Made by a program: the position numbers and the translations under genes
Source: a bacterium ADurb.Bin212
Lineage (GTDB): Bacteria; Patescibacteriota; UBA1384; XYA2-FULL-43-10
DNA: 50,364 nt
Assembly (NCBI GenBank): GCA_002070055.1
Contig: MWCM01000010.1
Location: 1 to 50,364, forward strand
Direction: 5' to 3'
In this document: piece by piece, positions 34,093 through 40,949 of the stretch
How positions within the stretch are numbered: position 1 is the stretch's first letter
Layout: each line of letters starts with the position of its first letter
Notes under the pieces: generated by a model
Told to the model about the DNA's origin: nothing
The model's input: the letters and a program-made list of their open reading frames with translations, nothing else
Databases searched by the model: none

Positions 34093-35751
34093 ATGACAAG
34101 GGGAGGGGAAAAATTTGCCATCAAGTTACTTTTCGCGGTTTTTCTGTTGGCGATTGACTGTTGTCTTTTTTGTTCTGATAAAGCTTTTGCCGCGCAAAAT
34201 AATTTGGTGATAAATGAAATATTTCCATCGCCTTCTTCTGGTGAAAAGGAGTGGGTGGAAATATATAATTACGGTGAACTGCCGTTGGACCTCTCAAAAT
34301 TTCAGCTGAAAGATGGCGCCGGCACGGCAAAAGATCTATCAAGCACAGAAAGATTTATTGAGGCAGGAGAATATTATGTATTTGAAATTAACTCCGGTTG
34401 GCTCAATAACTCCGGAGAAATTATATATTTAGTCGAAAGATCAAGCCAGACAATTTTAGATCGTGTTGCTTATGGTGATTGGGATAAGGAAACATTGCCA
34501 GACGTATATCTCTTTAGCCCAGACAATAATGCCCCTGTCGCCACCTCGGGAAAATCAATATCCAGAATTCCAAATGGCACAGACACAAATATTGATAAAA
34601 ACGATTTTCGTCCGGTGGCAAGTTCTCCTGGTAATGAAAATGTTATGCCGGTTTTTTCGAAAGATATCAAAATTAATGAAATAGTTCCAACTCCGGCAGA
34701 TGGTGCCATAAACGAATATGTGGAATTAATCAATCTGGGAGGTGAAACAATTGATCTATGCGGCTGGGTTCTTGATGATATCGAAGGCGGTTCCTCGCCA
34801 TATCTTATAGCGGATGGTATATCGATTGCTCCGTTTGGTTATGTCACTTTTTATAATTGGCAAAGCGGAATAACTTTAAATGATAGTGGCGACAGTGCTC
34901 GCCTATATGATCCGAACGGAGAAGAAAGAGATAAGGTTGAATTTATAAAAGGAAATAGAGGGCAGTCATATTCGTCTATTGATGGATTGTGGCGCTGGAC
35001 AACCACTCTGACTCCATCTTCCAGCAATATTTTAACCTTAGAACCGGAAAGCATTAATGAAGATCCTCCAAACACGGTTATAACAATAAAACAGGCCAGA
35101 GGTAGCCAAATTGGATCAACGGTTCTAATAGAGGGCTATGTTACGGCTGCGCCCGGAATATTGGGTAAGCAGATTTTTTATATTCAGGATTTGAGTGGAG
35201 GCGTGCAAGTTTATAACTACTGGGCAAAATTTCCATTATTAAAAACCGGACAATTTGTTCGGGTATTGGGAGAGATGGCTGCAAACGCAGGAGAAATCAG
35301 ACTAAAAACTATCTCCGAATTAGATATTATAGTATTACAAGAGGTGCAAGATCAGGATCCCCAAAGAGTATCTTTATATGACTTAAATGACGATTTAGTG
35401 GGAACATATATTAAGATCCAAGGCACAGTCAAATCTACATCGGGAGAAAATTTTGTGGTTTCCGGATCACCGGAGATTGCAGTTTCTATAAGAAAAAGCA
35501 CCAAGATAGATAAGCCAAAAATGGCTAAGGGAGACAAGGTTGAGATTAGTGGCATATTGAGTGTGTATAATAGTAAGTATAGAATCTTGCCTTTTGATGT
35601 CGAGGGTGTTAAGATACTATCTTCAGGCGTTCTCCCCCTAACAGGCTTTAATAAAGAAGCAAAATGGAATTTATTTCAGAGAGTCCGGAGCAAACCAAGA
35701 TTTTTATACGCCAACTTGCCTCGAAGATTTCAGCTGGCGATACCGTACTAA
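34093..35751 (+). CDS. Secreted lamin-tail-domain (LTD) protein with OB-like domain and LPLTG motif
   Basis: 552 residues. A signal peptide (about 1-35) leads to two LTD domains, LVINEIFPSPSSGEKEWVE (about 37-55) and IKINEIVPTPADGAINEYVE (about 195-214), then an OB-fold-like part (VLIEGYVTAAPG...IFYIQDLSGGVQVY) as in secreted nucleases of the YhcR type. LPLTG is at 514-518, but no membrane helix follows; the last 29 codons run into tsaE in another frame. TATAAT at 34081-34086 lies 6 bases before the ATG, so the mRNA is probably leaderless. A CAAAGGA/TCCTTTG hairpin precedes it. Confidence 0.8.
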   Translation: MTRGGEKFAIKLLFAVFLLAIDCCLFCSDKAFAAQNNLVINEIFPSPSSGEKEWVEIYNYGELPLDLSKFQLKDGAGTAKDLSSTERFIEAGEYYVFEINSGWLNNSGEIIYLVERSSQTILDRVAYGDWDKETLPDVYLFSPDNNAPVATSGKSISRIPNGTDTNIDKNDFRPVASSPGNENVMPVFSKDIKINEIVPTPADGAINEYVELINLGGETIDLCGWVLDDIEGGSSPYLIADGISIAPFGYVTFYNWQSGITLNDSGDSARLYDPNGEERDKVEFIKGNRGQSYSSIDGLWRWTTTLTPSSSNILTLEPESINEDPPNTVITIKQARGSQIGSTVLIEGYVTAAPGILGKQIFYIQDLSGGVQVYNYWAKFPLLKTGQFVRVLGEMAANAGEIRLKTISELDIIVLQEVQDQDPQRVSLYDLNDDLVGTYIKIQGTVKSTSGENFVVSGSPEIAVSIRKSTKIDKPKMAKGDKVEISGILSVYNSKYRILPFDVEGVKILSSGVLPLTGFNKEAKWNLFQRVRSKPRFLYANLPRRFQLAIPY

Positions 35752-36095
35752 TGTATGGTGATTTAGGCAGTGGCAAGACAACCGCTACAAAATATATTGC
35801 AGATTTTTTTGGTGTAACAGAACATGTAACGAGTCCAACATTTGTGATCATAAAAAGTTATAAAACTAATCAAAACTTGCATGGTGTGGCCGAGGTTTTC
35901 CATATGGATGCTTATCGTTTACATGGTGCACCTGATGCAGAGTCCGTTGGCCTGTCTGAAATCTTTTCCAATCAGGAGTCTATTCTGATTATCGAGTGGC
36001 CGGAAAATATTGCCAACATACTGCCAAATGAATGTAAAGAGATAAGATTTGAGCACCTGGGTGGCAACAAACGCAAAATCTCTAGCAACTTCTAA
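35664..36095 (+). CDS. tsaE: tRNA t6A modification ATPase TsaE
   Basis: 143 residues. Walker A is GDLGSGKTT (32-40); SPTFVIIKSY and HMDAYRLHGAPDAESVGLSE and IIEWPENI complete the TsaE pattern. It works with TsaB and TsaD in making N6-threonylcarbamoyladenosine in tRNA. The ATG is preceded by AAAGAAG and lies 88 bases inside the upstream LTD gene. Confidence 0.95.
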   Translation: MEFISESPEQTKIFIRQLASKISAGDTVLMYGDLGSGKTTATKYIADFFGVTEHVTSPTFVIIKSYKTNQNLHGVAEVFHMDAYRLHGAPDAESVGLSEIFSNQESILIIEWPENIANILPNECKEIRFEHLGGNKRKISSNF

Positions 36096-36130
36096 TCGGC
36101 AAACATTAATATTAATACTTTAGTTTTAAT

Positions 36131-36514
36131 ATGTATCTTTACATTAATACCGGCTCAGATAGATCGAAAATATCTCTGTTAAATGAAAATTTGCAGACTA
36201 TTTCTGAGCAAAGTTTAACTGAGCCCCGCCAACAGTCGGAGGAATTGCTGGCCGCTATTGATAATTTGTTAAAAATTAACCACGTACCAAAAAATGTTTT
36301 GAAGGGGATATTAGTTTTTAGGGGTCCTGGATCTTATACTGGTTTACGGGTCGGCATAGCTACAGCCAACGCTTTATCTTTGGCATTTAATATAAAAGTC
36401 TGGCCTGTGGATAATAGTGTTGCGTTGGATAAAAAACTACTTTTAAACAATAACGGGGGAGCTCCGGTTGCACCATATTATTTAAAAAGCCCCCACATTA
36501 CACAGCCAAAGTAA
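36131..36514 (+). CDS. tsaB: tRNA t6A modification protein TsaB (short form)
   Basis: 127 residues, against about 220 in most bacteria. MYLYINTGSDRSKISLL is the ASKHA start, and FRGPGSYTGLRVGIATANAL is the TsaB signature. The C-terminal domain is mostly missing, as is frequent in CPR. It acts as the scaffold partner of TsaD. It follows tsaE by 35 bases. Confidence 0.9.
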   Translation: MYLYINTGSDRSKISLLNENLQTISEQSLTEPRQQSEELLAAIDNLLKINHVPKNVLKGILVFRGPGSYTGLRVGIATANALSLAFNIKVWPVDNSVALDKKLLLNNNGGAPVAPYYLKSPHITQPK

Positions 36515-36570
36515 CATGGACAGTTCGGCTAGATAGCGCTAGAATAGTAATGTTGCAGAAAGGGATTTTG

Positions 36571-37929
36571 ATGTTTTTAAAAAAGAAGAAAAAAACTGAC
36601 ATCACTATAAAGGAGAAGAAGCCAGTAAAAAAATGGAAGCGCGTTTTGCTAATCATTTTTTTGAGCTTGTTTGTTGTTATCGCCGCTCTTGCCGCATATA
36701 TTTATGCGACCGGTTACAAGATTTTTGATAGTGGCAATCTAACTGCTTCTCCGTTTTTCAAAAAAATCTCCGGTCAAGAATATAAGCTTCGAGGAGAGGG
36801 CGATGGACGGATAAACGTGGTTATGCTCGGCATGGGAGGGGCAAATCATCCCGGCGGCACACTTACCGATTCAATTATGGTTATTAGCTTGAATCCCGAA
36901 GAGAAATCTTTCGCTATGCTTTCTATACCTCGCGACCTTTATGTGCCCATACCTGGGACAAAATACAGCCGTAAAATTAATGAAGTCTATAAAATTGGGG
37001 AAGACAAGAAAGACGGTTCTGGAGGAGAATTTGCCAAAGAGGCAATAGGGGCGGTTTTAGATCTGCCGATACATTATTACGTTACGGTTGACTTTTACGG
37101 CTTTGTGAAAGTTGTTGATTCTGTTGGTGGGCTCGTTGTTGATGTTGATAAAGCGCTGTATGACCCGCTTTTCCCGGACGATGACATGAAAGGTTATAAT
37201 CCATTTTATGTTAAGGCCGGTTCTCAGAAGATGAATGGAACAACGGCTTTAAAGTATGCCAGAAGCCGGCAAACTAGTTCCGATTTCGATCGAGCAGCAA
37301 GACAACAAAAAGTAATTGAGGCATTAAGAAATAAGCTTTCTGAAAGCGGTTATCTCACTAATCCTAAGAACTTAGTCTCACTTCTAAATATTGTGAGCGA
37401 CCATCTTAGAACTGATTTTACTCCAGACGAGGTTGTGGCCTTGGCTGGTCTCGTGAAGGATATGGATTTTTCTAAAACTGTTTCAAAGGTTCTAAGCAAT
37501 GGTGCAGATGGAGAGTTGGTTAGCGATTCCTCAAGCGGTACTTATGTTTTAATGCCAAAAGGGGGGGACTGGAGTGTAGTTCAGAGGGTTGCCCACGAAA
37601 TATTTACCGACCCGGATCTAAAGAAAGAATCTGCAAAAATTGAGGTATTAAACGGGACTAGTGTTGCGGGCCAAGCCGGTAAGCTTGCAGAAACCCTAAA
37701 AAGCTATAACTACAATGTTGTGTCAATAGCTACCGGAGATGCTGTGGCAAAAACCTCTATTATCGATTACTCTGATGGCAAGAACCCAATTACAATTTCT
37801 TTTTTAGAAAAAAGACTCGGTGTTAAGGCGGTTCAGAAAAGTAAAGAGAAATCTTCGGCTTCGGTTGATATTTCTATTTTAATCGGAGATGATTACAAGG
37901 GGTTTGCCAAAGAGCTTTCATCGGAGTAA
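36571..37929 (+). CDS. LytR-CpsA-Psr (LCP) family protein with LytR_C domain
   Basis: 452 residues from ATG 36571, behind AAAGGG; an ATG at 36550 is in frame but has no ribosome site. A Lys-rich cytoplasmic start, one membrane helix (about 22-44), the LCP domain with INVVMLGMGG, GTLTDSIMVISLNP, SIPRDLYVPIPG and the Arg-rich YARSRQTSSDFDRAARQQ, then a LytR_C domain (AKIEVLNGTSVAGQAGKLAE). LCP enzymes transfer glycan polymers from lipid carriers to the cell wall. This fits the glycan genes earlier in the window. Confidence 0.92.
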   Translation: MFLKKKKKTDITIKEKKPVKKWKRVLLIIFLSLFVVIAALAAYIYATGYKIFDSGNLTASPFFKKISGQEYKLRGEGDGRINVVMLGMGGANHPGGTLTDSIMVISLNPEEKSFAMLSIPRDLYVPIPGTKYSRKINEVYKIGEDKKDGSGGEFAKEAIGAVLDLPIHYYVTVDFYGFVKVVDSVGGLVVDVDKALYDPLFPDDDMKGYNPFYVKAGSQKMNGTTALKYARSRQTSSDFDRAARQQKVIEALRNKLSESGYLTNPKNLVSLLNIVSDHLRTDFTPDEVVALAGLVKDMDFSKTVSKVLSNGADGELVSDSSSGTYVLMPKGGDWSVVQRVAHEIFTDPDLKKESAKIEVLNGTSVAGQAGKLAETLKSYNYNVVSIATGDAVAKTSIIDYSDGKNPITISFLEKRLGVKAVQKSKEKSSASVDISILIGDDYKGFAKELSSE

Positions 37930-37932
37930 ATA

Positions 37933-38496
37933 ATGGAACTAATTAGAAAAAATATGCGTAAAATTATCTCTACGCTACTTTTGATTTGGTCAACAGTTTT
38001 CTTCTGTCTAATGAGTCCTGTTGTGGCTGTGAATATCGCAATTATAACCGTTTCGGTTGTGCTGTTTCTTTTGATTATATTTAATAAAGATTCAGTTATC
38101 TCTATTTTATATTTAAATTTCATTTCAGGTTATGTTTTATACGGATATATATTACTTGGCAATGCGCCCGTTTGGTTGGTTATGATTGGGATGCTTATAA
38201 TTAATATCTATTTAACTTCTGGATTATTAAATTACAACAACATAGACCAAAATCTTAAAAGGATATATCTAGTTGTTTATGCTTTGTTGATTGTTGAGAT
38301 TTTCTTATTCTTGGGGTATTTCATTTTGAGTCCAGCCAATCGAAGTTTGATTCTAACCCTGTGCCTATATCTTATTTATGGATACAATGATGAGGTAATA
38401 AAAAAAGATATTTATGACGGCTTCTACCGTTATGTTGTGGTATTTTTCCTGATATTTGTTACAATTGTTATGTCTGCCTCTTGGGGCAATATTTAA
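37933..38496 (+). CDS. Polytopic membrane protein, unknown
   Basis: 187 residues with five or six hydrophobic segments and few polar residues, for example ISTLLLIWSTVFFCLMSPVV and LVVYALLIVEIFLFLGYFIL. Starts 3 bases after the LCP gene and ends 17 before the PpiC gene. No family recognised. Confidence 0.65.
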   Translation: MELIRKNMRKIISTLLLIWSTVFFCLMSPVVAVNIAIITVSVVLFLLIIFNKDSVISILYLNFISGYVLYGYILLGNAPVWLVMIGMLIINIYLTSGLLNYNNIDQNLKRIYLVVYALLIVEIFLFLGYFILSPANRSLILTLCLYLIYGYNDEVIKKDIYDGFYRYVVVFFLIFVTIVMSASWGNI

Positions 38497-38513
38497 TATA
38501 AATCGGAGAACTG

Positions 38514-39509
38514 ATGAAAAAAGTAGTTTCAAGGTTAAAAGGATTGGCACAAACTCTTAAGAAACCCAATTTAATTAAAAAGTCTAATGCGAAAAACAGC
38601 ACCAAAAAGACATCGAAACAAACGTCAAGAAGGGGTCTTTCTTTTTTGGCTATAGTAATAATCTTAATTTTTTTGGTTGAGTTTTCTTTTGCTCTCAGCA
38701 TTTACGCATTTAAATCGACAGACAATATTACAAAATCGGTTGCCAAGGCAATTCCTTATCCGGCCGTCTTCGCCGCCTCAGGTGTTTCAACCGTTAATGA
38801 TTTCTGGGCAGAGAAGGAGTATATTGAACACTTCTACAATTCAACCAAACAAACCGATTACAGTGAAGAAGATCTAGTAAAGCAGATATTAAAGCAGGAA
38901 GCCGAAAATGTGATTATCAAAAAAGAGGCCATAACATATAAAAAATCAGTTTCAAAAGAGGAAATTGAAGAATCTATGGCCCAGATTTATGAAGGAAATG
39001 GTGGAGAGGAAGAAGTTGAAAAGGCGCTTCAAGATTTGTATGGCTTAAGCGTTGATGAGTTTAAAAATCTTGTAGAGATCCAGTTGCTTCGCGATAAAAT
39101 CAACAAGGAGGTTATTGCGAGAGTTGTAGCTAGACATATATTAATCCGAGTCGAAGAAGGTGCAAGCGAAGAAGTCGTAAATGAAGCCAAAACAAGAATA
39201 ACTGGTTACCTGACAGAGATAAAAAACGGATTAAGCTTTGATGAGGCTGCGAATAAATACTCAGAGGATGTTGGGAGTAATCAAAATGGGGGGTTATTGG
39301 AATCTTTTGCCCGTGGCGATATGGTTGAGGAGTTTGAAAAAGTTGCCTTTTCCTCTGCTATCGGTGATATTTCTGAACCATTTCAAACCTCTTTTGGTTG
39401 GCATATTCTTAAAGTAGAAGAGAAGACCGGATATGTTGAAGAAAGTTTTGATAATTGGATAGATGAATTAATGGCAAAGAATATGGTAATTTATCTATTC
39501 AAAGGATAA
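38514..39509 (+). CDS. Membrane-anchored PpiC-type peptidyl-prolyl isomerase/foldase
   Basis: 331 residues. A basic start and one membrane helix (about 44-63) are followed by a SurA_N-like helical part (EEDLVKQILKQEAENVIIKK) and a parvulin domain: ARHILIRVEEGAS, GLSFDEAANKYSEDVGS, NGGLLESFARGDMVEEFE and PFQTSFGWHILKVEE. It is the PrsA/SurA type and should help fold exported proteins, such as the giant surface proteins here. Confidence 0.9.
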   Translation: MKKVVSRLKGLAQTLKKPNLIKKSNAKNSTKKTSKQTSRRGLSFLAIVIILIFLVEFSFALSIYAFKSTDNITKSVAKAIPYPAVFAASGVSTVNDFWAEKEYIEHFYNSTKQTDYSEEDLVKQILKQEAENVIIKKEAITYKKSVSKEEIEESMAQIYEGNGGEEEVEKALQDLYGLSVDEFKNLVEIQLLRDKINKEVIARVVARHILIRVEEGASEEVVNEAKTRITGYLTEIKNGLSFDEAANKYSEDVGSNQNGGLLESFARGDMVEEFEKVAFSSAIGDISEPFQTSFGWHILKVEEKTGYVEESFDNWIDELMAKNMVIYLFKG

Positions 39510-39510
39510 G

Positions 39511-39651
39511 TTGAAAAAGTCTTCACCAAGAATTAAATATTTGTTTTCAATAATTGCTCTTTTAATGATCGCTATTGCTACCTATAGTTTTGTGGTTCTA
39601 ATGAACAATGCTTCACAAACTCCATCAAGACAAAATACTGAAATAAGATAA
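39511..39651 (+). CDS. 46-residue single-helix membrane protein
   Basis: TTG start at 39511 with AAAGGA four bases upstream, overlapping the end of the PpiC region by none. The product has a basic start (KKSSPRIKY), one membrane helix (LFSIIALLMIAIATYSFVVL) and a polar tail. Composition matches the host. Its stop lies 1 base before the -35 box of attenuator unit 1. Confidence 0.55.
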   Translation: MKKSSPRIKYLFSIIALLMIAIATYSFVVLMNNASQTPSRQNTEIR

Positions 39652-39652
39652 T

Positions 39653-39680
39653 TTGACAAATGCAATTTGTTTGCTATATT
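39653..39680 (+). promoter_or_regulatory. Promoter of attenuator unit 1
   Basis: TTGACA (39653-39658) and TATATT (39675-39680), 16 bases apart. The leader ATG is only 8 bases after the -10 box, so translation should begin at or next to the transcript's 5' end. Confidence 0.8.
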
Positions 39681-39688
39681 AATATCGT

Positions 39689-39769
39689 ATGATAAAAGAT
39701 TCATTTGCATCTAGCAGAAACTTGCTAGCCCTACTACTAGGACTATCTTTTTCTTTGCGGCGCAAATGA
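39689..39769 (+). CDS. Unit 1 leader peptide, Leu-rich, 26 residues
   Basis: A 26-codon ORF ending TGA. The middle reads NLLALLLGLSFSL and has seven Leu, five of them as CTA. This resembles leu-operon leader peptides. It probably has no protein function; ribosome movement through it would set the fold of the RNA. The bases of its late codons, TTGCGGCG (39755-39762), are complementary to the terminator's CGCCGCAA (39807-39814), so a ribosome at the stop codon would mask the antiterminator arm, and one stalled at the Leu codons would free it. The ORF overlaps its own CTAGCA/TGCTAG hairpin at 39711-39728. Confidence 0.7.
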   Translation: MIKDSFASSRNLLALLLGLSFSLRRK

Positions 39770-39802
39770 TCTTTTAAATTCATAAGTTCTTTCTATAAAA
39801 GG

Positions 39803-39834
39803 TAACCGCCGCAAGGCGGTTATTTTGTTTTTTT
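39803..39834 (+). terminator. Unit 1 intrinsic terminator (attenuator)
   Basis: TAACCGCC (39803-39810), loop GCAA, GGCGGTTA (39815-39822), then a T-rich tract. Its 5' arm and loop (39807-39814) can instead pair with 39755-39762 in the leader ORF. The two pairings exclude each other. Confidence 0.85.
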
Positions 39835-39918
39835 AACAACCCACCACCTGGGTTGTTGGGTGTCTGTGCCTTTTGATGCAATCATCAAGGAGCACAAAGC
39901 ACCCAAGGAGGAACAGCG

Positions 39919-40212
39919 ATGAAAGCCATTACATTGCCAGGGTTCAACTCTACAGGACGGAAGGAGGTTAATGTTGGGTTATTGTGGGATCACCGGAGCA
40001 ATCGTTGGCTTGCGGTCATCAACGATCCCACGTGGAGATGCGAGGTTGCTAGTGACTCCGAGCAGGAAAGGGCTGTCAGAAAGGCAACCAATCGCCTATT
40101 CGCTGTTGTCGACGGGTATGACCCGGAGTCGTATCCACACCATGAGGTTTGGGTCGCTTACTGCGCGGCCCGGGAGATGCCGGCATCTCCCATCTACTCC
40201 ATCCCGGTCTAA
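39919..40212 (+). CDS. GC-rich orphan gene 1 (97 residues)
   Basis: 97 residues from ATG 39919, behind a perfect AAGGAGG. The product begins MKAITLPGFNSTGRKEVNVG and holds several Trp and Arg; no signal, helix or known motif is seen. Codons end mainly in G or C, unlike host genes. The 5' untranslated part from the terminator holds two hairpins (AACAACCC/GGGTTGTT at 39835-39858, and TTGATG/CATCAA near 39872-39887). A strong hairpin follows the stop. Expression depends on read-through of the unit 1 attenuator. Function unknown. Confidence 0.7.
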   Translation: MKAITLPGFNSTGRKEVNVGLLWDHRSNRWLAVINDPTWRCEVASDSEQERAVRKATNRLFAVVDGYDPESYPHHEVWVAYCAAREMPASPIYSIPV

Positions 40213-40224
40213 TCGGGGAGCCGT

Positions 40225-40254
40225 GGTCCCGGGCGGCGTATGCCGCTCGGGACC
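40225..40254 (+). terminator. GC-rich 3' hairpin of unit 1
   Basis: GGTCCCG (40225-40231) pairs with CGGGACC (40248-40254), and GCGGC with GCCGC inside it. No T-run follows; the next promoter's -35 box starts 8 bases later. It may end or protect the transcript and marks the right edge of the GC-rich block. Confidence 0.6.
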
Positions 40255-40261
40255 GCCAGAC

Positions 40262-40290
40262 TTTACACAAATAATGGTCTTTGATATAAA
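40262..40290 (+). promoter_or_regulatory. Promoter of attenuator unit 2
   Basis: TTTACA (40262-40267) and TATAAA (40285-40290), 17 bases apart; the leader ATG is at 40298, 7 bases after the -10 box. Confidence 0.8.
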
Positions 40291-40297
40291 ATAATCA

Positions 40298-40372
40298 ATG
40301 AATTTAAACCTAACCTCAATTATAACTATTATTATTTCAATTATTATCCCGCTTTTGGCGGTTGCTTTTTAG
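40298..40372 (+). CDS. Unit 2 leader peptide, Ile-rich, 24 residues
   Basis: A 24-codon ORF ending TAG. The core TSIITIIISIIIPLLAV has eight Ile, plus Thr, Leu and Val, like ilv or thr leader peptides. The last codons include GGCGG (40357-40361), then TT, then GCTTTTT (40364-40370). These can pair with CCGCC (40397-40401) and AAAAAGC (40389-40395) just before and in the terminator, giving a 12-pair antiterminator with a small internal loop. A ribosome that reaches the stop would cover this arm. Confidence 0.72.
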   Translation: MNLNLTSIITIIISIIIPLLAVAF

Positions 40373-40396
40373 ATCACGAACTATAACAAAAAAGCG

Positions 40397-40420
40397 CCGC
40401 CTCAACTAGGCGGTTTTTTT
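40397..40420 (+). terminator. Unit 2 intrinsic terminator (attenuator)
   Basis: CCGCCT (40397-40402), loop CAACT, AGGCGG (40408-40413), then T7 and GTTTTT. Its 5' arm is shared with the antiterminator pairing to the leader's last codons. Confidence 0.88.
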
Positions 40421-40478
40421 GTTTTTGGCTGGGTTGACGTCGTCCTTCAATCCGGCACAAGAACAAACGGAGGCAACA

Positions 40479-40694
40479 ATGACAACGGAAGAGATCATGG
40501 GCACTGCCAGGGCCATTGCTTTGGCGTTTTGCGTCGCCTACCAGGATCACCGGTTCAGCGCCAAGGAATTTGGCGATGAGGTGTATGTGGTCTTTATGGG
40601 CATCTTGAAGGTTGTGCGGATTGACGAGGAGGTAGCCCGAAAATGGGTTCTCGATGATGACATTCACCTTGGGCAGTGTGGTGCGCCGACGTAG
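40479..40694 (+). CDS. GC-rich orphan gene 2 (71 residues)
   Basis: 71 residues from ATG 40479, preceded by CGGAGG; the frame is open from 40419 but that part holds the terminator tail and ribosome site. The product starts MTTEEIMGTARAIALAFCVA and is likely helical; KEFGDEVYVVFMGILKVVRI is a mixed strand-helix stretch. No known family. The stop codon TAG lies in the loop of a perfect ten-pair hairpin (40680-40705), so the gene end and 3' hairpin are fused. GC-rich codon use, unlike neighbours. Confidence 0.65.
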   Translation: MTTEEIMGTARAIALAFCVAYQDHRFSAKEFGDEVYVVFMGILKVVRIDEEVARKWVLDDDIHLGQCGAPT

Positions 40695-40705
40695 CTCGGC
40701 GCACC
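40680..40705 (+). terminator. GC-rich 3' hairpin of unit 2, stop codon in its loop
   Basis: GGTGCGCCGA (40680-40689) pairs perfectly with TCGGCGCACC (40696-40705); the six-base loop CGTAGC includes the TAG stop. A T5 run follows after five bases, so it may act as a terminator. Confidence 0.7.
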
Positions 40706-40728
40706 ACAACATTTTTCAATCAACTTTA

Positions 40729-40757
40729 TTGACACCTATGCAAAGTGTTGGTAGTGT
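40729..40757 (+). promoter_or_regulatory. Promoter of attenuator unit 3
   Basis: TTGACA (40729-40734) and TAGTGT (40752-40757), 17 bases apart; the leader ATG is at 40765, 7 bases after the -10 box, the same geometry as units 1 and 2. Confidence 0.75.
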
Positions 40758-40764
40758 ATAAACA

Positions 40765-40830
40765 ATGAATTTAATTATGAGAAATTATTTTTGGTTTTAC
40801 TTTTTTGCCGGACTTGGTCGGGTGATTTAG
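40765..40830 (+). CDS. Unit 3 leader peptide, aromatic-rich, 21 residues
   Basis: A 21-codon ORF ending TAG. The core NYFWFYFFAGLG has four Phe, two Tyr and one Trp in a row of eight, like pheA/pheST leader peptides. The last codons include GGTCGG (40816-40821) and TGATT (40823-40827), which can pair with CCGGCC (40863-40868) and AGTCA (40856-40860), with two G-U pairs. A small AATGC/GCATT hairpin (40832-40852) lies between the arms. This mirrors unit 2 with different sequence. Confidence 0.72.
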   Translation: MNLIMRNYFWFYFFAGLGRVI

Positions 40831-40861
40831 TAATGCCATAAATATTTGCATTGTGAGTCAT

Positions 40862-40885
40862 ACCGGCCAGCAGGCCGGTTTTTTT
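40862..40885 (+). terminator. Unit 3 intrinsic terminator (attenuator)
   Basis: ACCGGCC (40862-40868), loop AGCA, GGCCGGT (40873-40879), then TTTTTT and more T-rich sequence. Just after it, CTGCA/TGCAG and a T-run/A-run pair (near 40880-40889 and 40919-40929) could make a second structure before the gene. Confidence 0.88.
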
Positions 40886-40949
40886 GTTTGTTTGCCTGCA
40901 GTATTTGCAGACAAGGCATACAAAAAAACAACCCTCAGGGAGAACAAGC

